Shown one piece after another: positions 6,351 through 10,797 of a stretch of DNA of 14,404 nucleotides. The first letter of the stretch is position 1. Each line of letters starts with the position of its first letter. This DNA is from Flavobacteriaceae bacterium (GTDB taxonomy: Bacteria; Bacteroidota; Bacteroidia; Flavobacteriales; Flavobacteriaceae). The translations under genes and the position numbers were made by a program. The notes under the pieces are model-generated. The model saw nothing but the letters and a program-made list of their open reading frames with translations. It made no database searches and was not told where the DNA came from. The stretch spans positions 1 to 14,404 of the forward strand of contig JAUXCI010000034.1 in assembly GCA_030618945.1 (NCBI GenBank), read 5' to 3'.

Positions 6351-7382
6351 ATGAAAAAAAAGATATTAATAATTGAGGACGACAAGGTTGTAAGAGAAAA
6401 TACAGCCGAAATATTGCAATTGGCAAATTATGATGTAATCACTTGCGAAAATGGGAAGTCGGGCTTAGAAAAAGCCATTTTTTTTAAGCCGGATTTGATC
6501 ATTTGCGATATTCTAATGCCAGAATTGGATGGTTATGGAGTATTGCAAATTATGATGAGAAACACGGCTTTACAAAATATTCCATTCATCTTTATGTCTG
6601 CTAAAACCAAGCATGAGGATATAAGAAGAGGTATGGATCTTGGCGCCAATGATTATATCACCAAACCTTTTGAAGAATCAGAACTTTTAAGTGCTATTGA
6701 CTCTCGGTTGAAAAGGCAGGCAATGATGTCGAAAATCGTTGAGGTTGAGACCATAAGTTCTAAAAAATGGAAAATAGAGGATATTAAAGAAGCCTTTCAA
6801 TATAAAGAAGAGATAGAATATAAAACAGGAAATACAATCTACTGTGAAGGCAATGTTAGTAATCATGTATATTATGTTCTCAAGGGAGAAGTAAAAACCT
6901 TCAAGGTTAACCAGGACGGTAAGGAGTTGATCACGGAGATCTTTATGAATGATAGCTTTTTTGGTTTTACCTCCTTGCTTAATAATAAACCATATACTGA
7001 AAATGCAGAGGCCATCAGGCCAACAAAGCTAATAAGGATTCAAAAGCATGAGTTACAGAATCTGATTAAGTCCAATCCTCAATTGGCCTTGAATTTTATG
7101 GATTTATTAACGGATAATTTAGATGATGTTAAAGAACAGTTGATGCATTTAGCATATGATTCTGTGCGAAAAAAAACTGCAAGTGCGATTTTATACCTTC
7201 AGAGTAAAGAAGATGACCAAAACGACTTTGAGATCTCCCGATCAGATCTTGCCAGTATTCTTGGTATAGCCAAAGAGACCTTGACCAGAACCTTGACTGA
7301 TTTTAAGGATGAAAAGCTGATTAAAACTAACAGAAATAAGATCCATATTGTAGATCAGAAGAAGTTACTTGGTATAAAATAA
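6351..7382 (+). CDS. Response regulator fused to a CRP/FNR-type DNA-binding protein
   Basis: A 343-residue transcription factor. Residues 3-118 are a complete receiver: acidic pair Asp10/Asp11, phosphorylated Asp53 (ICDILMPELDG), Ser83 and Lys105 (TKP). Residues about 145-255 are a cyclic-nucleotide-binding-type beta roll (GNTIYCEGNVSNHVYYVLKG and following) and a long dimerisation helix; 270-340 are a winged HTH of the Crp type. In the recognition helix (GIAKETLTR), Glu309, Thr312 and Arg313 take the places of FNR Glu209, Ser212 and Arg213, which read TTGAT. The N-terminal Cys cluster of FNR is absent, so control is probably by phosphorylation from the adjacent kinase. I chose the ATG at 6351 because receivers start MKKKILIIEDD; an in-frame ATG at 6324 would overlap the kinase and add nine residues. 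The TTGAT-N4-ATCAA boxes downstream are its probable targets. Confidence 0.88.
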   Translation: MKKKILIIEDDKVVRENTAEILQLANYDVITCENGKSGLEKAIFFKPDLIICDILMPELDGYGVLQIMMRNTALQNIPFIFMSAKTKHEDIRRGMDLGANDYITKPFEESELLSAIDSRLKRQAMMSKIVEVETISSKKWKIEDIKEAFQYKEEIEYKTGNTIYCEGNVSNHVYYVLKGEVKTFKVNQDGKELITEIFMNDSFFGFTSLLNNKPYTENAEAIRPTKLIRIQKHELQNLIKSNPQLALNFMDLLTDNLDDVKEQLMHLAYDSVRKKTASAILYLQSKEDDQNDFEISRSDLASILGIAKETLTRTLTDFKDEKLIKTNRNKIHIVDQKKLLGIK

Positions 7383-7384
7383 CA

Positions 7385-7450
7385 ATGATCCAAATCAACA
7401 ATTTGATTGATAAGGATCAATGTTTTTGATTTTGCTTTAACATAGTTTTA
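7385..7450 (+). promoter_or_regulatory. Tandem FNR-type boxes and promoter of the universal stress gene
   Basis: Distal box ATGAT-CCAA-ATCAA (7385-7398, one mismatch) and perfect proximal box TTGAT-AAGG-ATCAA (7407-7420, within the 16-bp palindrome 7406-7421) have centres 22 bp apart. The -7 element TAGTTTTA (7443-7450, one mismatch) begins 29.5 bp after the proximal centre. No TTG is present at -33, as expected for an activator-dependent promoter. The start would lie about 15-20 nt before the ATG at 7471. The distal box begins only 3 bp after the regulator's stop codon. Confidence 0.8.
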
Positions 7451-7470
7451 TTAAAGCAAAAAGTAACGTC

Positions 7471-8316
7471 ATGAAAAAAATACTGTTACCCACTGATTTC
7501 TCCGATATTTCTATAAATGCTGTTCAATACGCTTTGCAATTGTTCAAAGACATTCCTTGTGAATTTTTTTTATTAAACGTTTTTAGAATTCCATATGTAA
7601 CCAATGAAGAGTTTATGGGAAATGACCTAGGTCAATTGGCCCTGCTCGAAGAAGAATTACACGAGGCTTCTAAAAAAGGGATGGAAGAACTTTTAGAAGT
7701 ATTGCCCAAGAATAAAAGGCACAGGTTCAATAGCATCAGTGATTATAATCTATTTGGGAATGCTGTTGAAAATACTGTAAAAGAAAGGGACATTGAATTG
7801 ATTGTGATGGGTACCAAAGGAGCTACAGGTGCTAAGGAAATTTTTATGGGGACTAACACAGGGAATGTGGTTTTGAAAACTACCAGTAACCTTATTGCGG
7901 TTCCTGAGCATAGTAGTTTTAAGGCTCCAAAGGAAATAATTTTCCCAACCGATTTTAGAATCAGATACGATTTGGAAGACCTTGCTCCACTTATTAGTCT
8001 GGCTGAGATGTATGATTCGAACATAAGAATCCTTCATTTAAGTGATAAGGAAGAGCTGGATGATGAGCAAAACCAAAATAAAAAAATTCTGAACTCTTAT
8101 TTTATTAATTTAAAGCATAGTTTTCATACCCTTTCCAAAATGGACTTTGAGGATGCGCTCAATTGTTTTACTCAAAGTAGGGGAAATATTGATATGATCG
8201 CCATCATAGCCCGGCATTACAGTTTTTTCCAAAGATTATTTTTTAGACCAAAAGTTCAAGAACTAAGTTTTCACACAAAAATTCCATTATTTATTTTACA
8301 TCATTTAAAAGAATAG
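7471..8316 (+). CDS. Tandem universal stress protein (two UspA domains)
   Basis: A 281-residue protein made of two UspA-like domains. The first (residues 1-148) starts MKKILLPTDFSDISINAVQY and carries the ATP-binding signature G-x2-G-x9-G-T (GTKG, then ATGAKEIFM, then GT), so it probably binds ATP. The second (about 150-281) begins EIIFPTDFRIRYDLEDLAP and lacks the glycine signature, so it is likely structural. Such tandem proteins are common in Bacteroidota and are usually induced by stress or energy limitation. The gene lies directly after the fused regulator and is preceded by two FNR-type boxes. A small membrane protein gene follows after 3 nt and is certainly co-transcribed. The exact biochemical role of Usp proteins is not settled. 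Confidence 0.9.
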   Translation: MKKILLPTDFSDISINAVQYALQLFKDIPCEFFLLNVFRIPYVTNEEFMGNDLGQLALLEEELHEASKKGMEELLEVLPKNKRHRFNSISDYNLFGNAVENTVKERDIELIVMGTKGATGAKEIFMGTNTGNVVLKTTSNLIAVPEHSSFKAPKEIIFPTDFRIRYDLEDLAPLISLAEMYDSNIRILHLSDKEELDDEQNQNKKILNSYFINLKHSFHTLSKMDFEDALNCFTQSRGNIDMIAIIARHYSFFQRLFFRPKVQELSFHTKIPLFILHHLKE

Positions 8317-8319
8317 TTT

Positions 8320-8706
8320 ATGGAAGTTTCCATTTTTTTAGCGAAGTTTTGGGGTTGGTTTTTTGTGACCTTTTTCTTTCTGTTGATCATTTATCCCAAA
8401 CGGATCAAACAATTCTTTGAATTTATTAAAGATGATAAATTCATGATTATTCTATCTGTATTAGCTATCATTATTGGTTTGCTCAATATCGTAGCGCATA
8501 ACCTTTGGGTAAAAGACTGGCGAATTATTATTACACTTTGTGGATACTTTAGTCTTATCAAGGGGATTAGTCAGTTTGCCTTTCCACGTTTTGCCTGGGA
8601 CTGGATGGAAAAAGTTGATTTTAAATGGTTTCAGTTTCTCTTATTTTTATTATTAATTGTAGGGATAGTCCTCTTAAATCAGGCTTATCAATGGGTACCT
8701 TTTTGA
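8320..8706 (+). CDS. Small four-helix membrane protein co-transcribed with the Usp gene
   Basis: A 128-residue protein with four predicted membrane helices: about residues 7-25 (FWGWFFVTFFFLLIIY), 41-58 (FMIILSVLAIIIGLLNIV), 69-88 (IIITLCGYFSLIKGISQF) and 105-122 (WFQFLLFLLLIVGIVLL). Conserved-looking polar features are few: a KRIKQFFEF segment after helix 1 and HNLWVKDWR before helix 3. I do not recognise a named family, though short four-helix proteins of this shape occur across Flavobacteriia. The ATG is 3 nt after the Usp stop codon, so it belongs to that operon and should share its FNR-type control. A role at the membrane under low oxygen or stress is inference from context only. Confidence 0.75.
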   Translation: MEVSIFLAKFWGWFFVTFFFLLIIYPKRIKQFFEFIKDDKFMIILSVLAIIIGLLNIVAHNLWVKDWRIIITLCGYFSLIKGISQFAFPRFAWDWMEKVDFKWFQFLLFLLLIVGIVLLNQAYQWVPF

Positions 8707-8720
8707 TAAGCATTCCTAAA

Positions 8721-8786
8721 TTGATTAGAATCAATAAAATGATTGATTCTAATCATTGTTTTGTGTTTTATTCTATTATAGTTTTG
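8721..8786 (+). promoter_or_regulatory. Tandem FNR-type boxes and consensus promoter of a short transcript
   Basis: A perfect distal box TTGAT-TAGA-ATCAA (8721-8734) and a proximal box TTGAT-TCTA-ATCAT (8743-8756, one mismatch) have centres 22 bp apart. TTG (8756-8758), 20 nt and TAGTTTTG (8779-8786) form a full consensus promoter. The -7 element starts 29.5 bp after the proximal centre, as at the Usp promoter. The two boxes together also make a perfect 14-bp inverted repeat with a 6-nt spacer (8722-8755). Transcription should start near 8790. Confidence 0.8.
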
Positions 8787-8796
8787 GGGGTATTAA

Positions 8797-8966
8797 ATGA
8801 AAGAGCTGCTGGTTCAGACATTTAAACAATAAATACTTTAAAGCATAAAAAAGCTGAACCAACTAGTGTTAGTTCGGCGGATAGGATCAAAAACAGGTTT
8901 TATGATGAAAAGTACCTGACCACTGAGAAAGATCTGATAAGGAAATTAATGAGAAAGGTATTTTAA
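8797..8966 (+). pseudogene. Possible frameshifted small gene, or a small RNA, under FNR-type control
   Basis: The promoter at 8756-8786 and the strong terminator at 8996-9026 bound a transcript of about 235 nt that lacks a conventional gene. Inside it, an ATG at 8797 opens only 11 codons (MKELLVQTFKQ, stop at 8830). A second frame, open from 8826 to 8966, encodes INTLKHKKAEPTSVSSADR, then IKNRFYDEKYLTTEKDLIRK, then LMRKVF. Adding a single base near 8827 would join the two into one basic protein of about 57 residues. Either a small gene has lost one base (mutation or sequencing error), or the RNA is non-coding and these frames are incidental. I recognise no family. Apart from this unit and the next promoter, the 436-bp gap 8707-9142 holds no other gene. 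Confidence 0.4.
8853..8878 (-). terminator. Hairpin with a T run on the minus strand
   Basis: GCTGAAC-C-AAC, loop TAGT, GTT-A-GTTCGGC forms a stem of ten pairs with one mismatch. On the minus strand it is followed by TTTTTTATG (8852-8844), the shape of an intrinsic terminator. No minus-strand gene lies to its right, so it may be an internal structure of the plus-strand transcript or a terminator for antisense RNA. Confidence 0.35.
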
Positions 8967-8995
8967 AATGTAAAAAGTAATTTTTGGTTCCAAGG

Positions 8996-9026
8996 GAACA
9001 GGAAGCTAATACTTCCTGTTCTTTTT
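8996..9026 (+). terminator. Intrinsic terminator of the short transcript
   Basis: A perfect 10-bp stem (GAACAGGAAG, loop CTAATA, CTTCCTGTTC) is followed by five T residues and AT-rich sequence. It ends any transcript coming from the promoter at 8756-8786 and insulates the next promoter. Confidence 0.85.
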
Positions 9027-9033
9027 ATATATA

Positions 9034-9099
9034 CTGATTAGGATCATCTTGTTTAGTGATGCTGGTCATTGCATCAAATGTTGAATCAGTTTAATTTTA
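9034..9099 (+). promoter_or_regulatory. Degenerate tandem FNR-type boxes and promoter of the PepSY-like gene
   Basis: CTGAT-TAGG-ATCAT (9034-9047) and GTGAT-GCTG-GTCAT (9056-9069) match TTGAT-N4-ATCAA at 8 and 7 of 10 positions, keeping the TGA-N6-TCA core. Their centres are again 22 bp apart. TTG (9069-9071), 20 nt and TAATTTTA (9092-9099, one mismatch) follow at the same 29.5-bp offset as at the other three promoters. The shared geometry supports these boxes despite their weaker sequence; they may bind less tightly. Confidence 0.6.
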
Positions 9100-9142
9100 T
9101 GCTTAGAAATGAGTAATAATATTAATTAAAACCAAAAACAAG

Positions 9143-9649
9143 ATGAAAAAATTATTGATTGGTTTATTAGCGATTGGGTTAACCACTCAATTCTATGCTC
9201 AGGTTATTGATGATGGTATGTTGCCTGAAGTTGAGGTTCGTGCAACTAATTATAAATATCTGAATAGCGTAGACAATAGCGAAGCTGCTGTATCGGTTAA
9301 GTACCTTGAGGACATGGCGGCAAAATTTGACACTAGAAGTTCAGAATTCTTTGAAGATGTTGGTGATTTCTATAGGGTGTACTTTTATATTCCTGAAGGG
9401 ACCTTAGTAGCTGCTTATGACCGAAATGGAAAAATATTGTATACCATAGAAAAATATAAGGATGTGGCATTACCTGCTGATGTGGTTTCATCTGTGCATA
9501 AAAGATTTCCTGAATGGACAATTGCCAAAGATGTTTATAAAGTAAGTTATGATGTCAAAAAAGGATCTGTAAAACAGTATAAAATTGTTTTAAAAAATGG
9601 AAAAGAAACAATTAGAATTAAAGTAGATGAAGAAGGGGTTTTCTTATAA
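9143..9649 (+). CDS. Secreted PepSY-like (BLIP-like fold) protein
   Basis: A 168-residue protein with a signal peptide (MKKLLIGLLAIGLTTQFYA, cleavage before QVI). The mature part shows two alpha/beta units. The first holds DFYRVYFYIPEGTLVAAYDRNGKILYTIEKY. The second holds LPADVVSSVHKRFPEW, followed by YKVSYDVKKGSVKQYKIVLK and RIKVDEEGVFL. The pattern of a helix with a 'P..V...h...fP.w' motif, then KV.YD, YKI.LK.G and a final DEEG.. strand, is typical of the PepSY-like family of Bacteroidota, whose members bind or inhibit other proteins in the periplasm. Some databases mislabel homologs as nicotinate-nucleotide adenylyltransferase; nothing here supports that enzyme. It has its own promoter with two weak FNR-type boxes. 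Confidence 0.65.
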   Translation: MKKLLIGLLAIGLTTQFYAQVIDDGMLPEVEVRATNYKYLNSVDNSEAAVSVKYLEDMAAKFDTRSSEFFEDVGDFYRVYFYIPEGTLVAAYDRNGKILYTIEKYKDVALPADVVSSVHKRFPEWTIAKDVYKVSYDVKKGSVKQYKIVLKNGKETIRIKVDEEGVFL

Positions 9650-9684
9650 CCTGAGGTACTGTTTATAGTGTTTAATTAGACAAT

Positions 9685-9711
9685 AAAAAATGCCTTAACA
9701 GCCTTTTTTTT
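9685..9711 (+). terminator. Probable terminator after the PepSY-like gene
   Basis: A run of six A, the sequence TGC-CTTAACA-GCC and a run of eight T can pair as a hairpin with one mismatch, followed by or including the T run. The T run runs directly into the distal box of the Hsp20 promoter. Confidence 0.45.
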
Positions 9712-9775
9712 GATGAATATCAATGAGTTTATTGATTATGATCATTGTAAAAAGTTATAAGCTAGTTTAAATTTG
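9710..9775 (+). promoter_or_regulatory. Tandem FNR-type boxes and consensus promoter of the hsp20 gene
   Basis: A perfect distal box TTGAT-GAAT-ATCAA (9710-9723) and a proximal box TTGAT-TATG-ATCAT (9732-9745, one mismatch) have centres 22 bp apart. TTG (9745-9747), 20 nt and TAAATTTG (9768-9775) form a full consensus promoter, with the -7 element starting 29.5 bp after the proximal centre. The start would lie about 20 nt before the ATG at 9804. Confidence 0.82.
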
Positions 9776-9803
9776 AAGTGTTATTAATTAAAATTGATTT
9801 GTC

Positions 9804-10247
9804 ATGACTTTAGTAAAATTTAAAAGACCCGGATTACCATGGTTTGACACCATGTTCCCTGACATGTTAGGAGCGGACAGACTCCTTACTGATGATTTTT
9901 TATTGGAAAACAAATGGGTTCCTTCAATGAATGTCAAAGAAACCGATGATCTCTTTGAAATTGAAATTGCTGCCCCAGGGTTTAACAAAAAAGATTTTGA
10001 AATTTCTATAGAAAATGGATTGCTGAAAATTTCTGCCGAGAACGAGGAAGAAATAGAGAAAATGGATGAAAACTTTACTCGACGGGAGTTTAATTACAAT
10101 TCATTCTTGAGATCATTTACCTTACCCGAGAACGTAAATGAAGAAGAAATGATTGATGCAACATATAAGCGTGGTATCTTGAAATTAACTTTGAATAAAC
10201 TTCATACTGATGAAATTGTTCACAAAAGAGTAATTGAAGTGCATTAA
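9804..10247 (+). CDS. Hsp20/alpha-crystallin small heat shock protein
   Basis: A 147-residue ATP-independent chaperone that holds unfolding proteins. The alpha-crystallin domain spans about residues 38-140: WVPSMNVKETDDLFEIEIAA, then PGFNKKDFEISIENGLLKIS, the loop around EENFTRREF-type residues (here DENFTRREFNYNSFLRSFTL) and the signature YKRGILKLTLNK. The C-terminus KRVIEVH supplies an I-x-V motif used for oligomer contacts. Length and domain order are normal for Bacteroidota Hsp20. The promoter has two FNR-type boxes and no visible CIRCE element, so control by the fused regulator rather than classical heat shock is suggested. A strong hairpin follows the gene, with a helical protein gene immediately after it. 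Confidence 0.95.
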   Translation: MTLVKFKRPGLPWFDTMFPDMLGADRLLTDDFLLENKWVPSMNVKETDDLFEIEIAAPGFNKKDFEISIENGLLKISAENEEEIEKMDENFTRREFNYNSFLRSFTLPENVNEEEMIDATYKRGILKLTLNKLHTDEIVHKRVIEVH

Positions 10248-10252
10248 TCATA

Positions 10253-10279
10253 GAAATAGGGAGTTCTGCTCCCTATTTC
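10253..10279 (+). terminator. Hairpin between the hsp20 gene and the next gene
   Basis: A perfect 11-bp stem (GAAATAGGGAG, loop TTCTG, CTCCCTATTTC) starts 6 nt after the Hsp20 stop codon. It is followed only by TTCAAATTT, without a long T run. It may terminate partially, or protect the hsp20 mRNA 3' end while allowing read-through, because the next gene starts 22 nt later without a visible promoter. Confidence 0.65.
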
Positions 10280-10301
10280 TTCAAATTTAAAATTATTATT
10301 T

Positions 10302-10724
10302 ATGGAAATAGATATTAAAAAGTACTATGAATTACACGATCAGTCTGTACAATGGATCAATGAAATTCAATTTATGACCGATGAACAAGTATTTCTTGAA
10401 CATTTACTAAGCTCTCATTTTCTTGAATTAAGTTCTTCAAAACTTTATGAAACAACAAAAAGACTTATCAGAAAGCTAAAAGAAGTTGAAGTTCTTGGAA
10501 ATGATTTGATGGACAAAATTCAGTTACACAATAAGCATGTGGGTACAATAATCGAAAATTTTAACAAAGAATATCAGGTGAATGTTGACCAGGAGCATCA
10601 GTCCATAAAAAAAGATCTCGATAGTTATTTGTTAAAATTCAGGTACATTAAAAAGAAAATATTCGGTATTATCAAGGCAATAATGAAAGACCACAAACAA
10701 AAACTGCTGATCAATAAGGCTTAA
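10302..10724 (+). CDS. Uncharacterised all-helical protein downstream of hsp20
   Basis: A 140-residue cytoplasmic protein without signal peptide or membrane segment, rich in Lys, Glu, Leu and His and predicted to be almost wholly helical. Residues 28-75 (DEQVFLEHLLSSHFLELSSS and LYETTKRLIRKLKEVEVLG) and 80-115 look like long amphipathic helices. The C-terminus (KKKIFGIIKAIMKDHKQKLL) is strongly basic. I do not recognise the family. The scattered His and Glu residues recall hemerythrin-like bundles, but the required HxxxE/HxxxH spacing is not evident. It starts 54 nt after hsp20, beyond a hairpin and with no promoter of its own in view, so it probably depends on read-through from the FNR-type hsp20 promoter. 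Confidence 0.7.
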   Translation: MEIDIKKYYELHDQSVQWINEIQFMTDEQVFLEHLLSSHFLELSSSKLYETTKRLIRKLKEVEVLGNDLMDKIQLHNKHVGTIIENFNKEYQVNVDQEHQSIKKDLDSYLLKFRYIKKKIFGIIKAIMKDHKQKLLINKA

Positions 10725-10761
10725 ATTAAATAGCTCCCCTTTTTTTAACCCCTCACTATGA

Positions 10762-10797
10762 AATGAATAGGTTGCTAAACAGCCTATTCATTTTTTT
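10762..10797 (+). terminator. Intrinsic terminator overlapping the end of the convergent amylase gene
   Basis: A 13-bp stem with one G-T pair (10762-10774 with 10780-10792, loop CTAAA) ends in a run of seven T residues. It terminates the plus-strand transcript. Its right arm and T run contain the last codons and stop (10784-10786) of the minus-strand amylase. The minus strand lacks a T run after the stem. Confidence 0.8.

Noticed and set aside
7743..8037. Two overlapping minus-strand open frames inside the Usp gene
   Set aside because: Both are antisense shadows of a well-conserved coding region, without promoter or recognisable domains.
8722..8755. 14-bp inverted repeat read as a transcription terminator of the Usp operon
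   Set aside because: It is AT-rich and lacks an uninterrupted T run. Both arms are FNR-type boxes at the same offsets as at three other promoters, which explains it better, although a dual role is not excluded.
8625..8825. Plus-strand open frame of 66 codons overlapping the end of the small membrane protein gene
   Set aside because: It is an out-of-frame shadow of the membrane protein and runs through the FNR-type boxes and promoter.
10302..10724. Hemerythrin-like oxygen-binding protein
   Set aside because: The protein is helical and contains His and Glu, but the ordered hemerythrin iron ligands are not evident.
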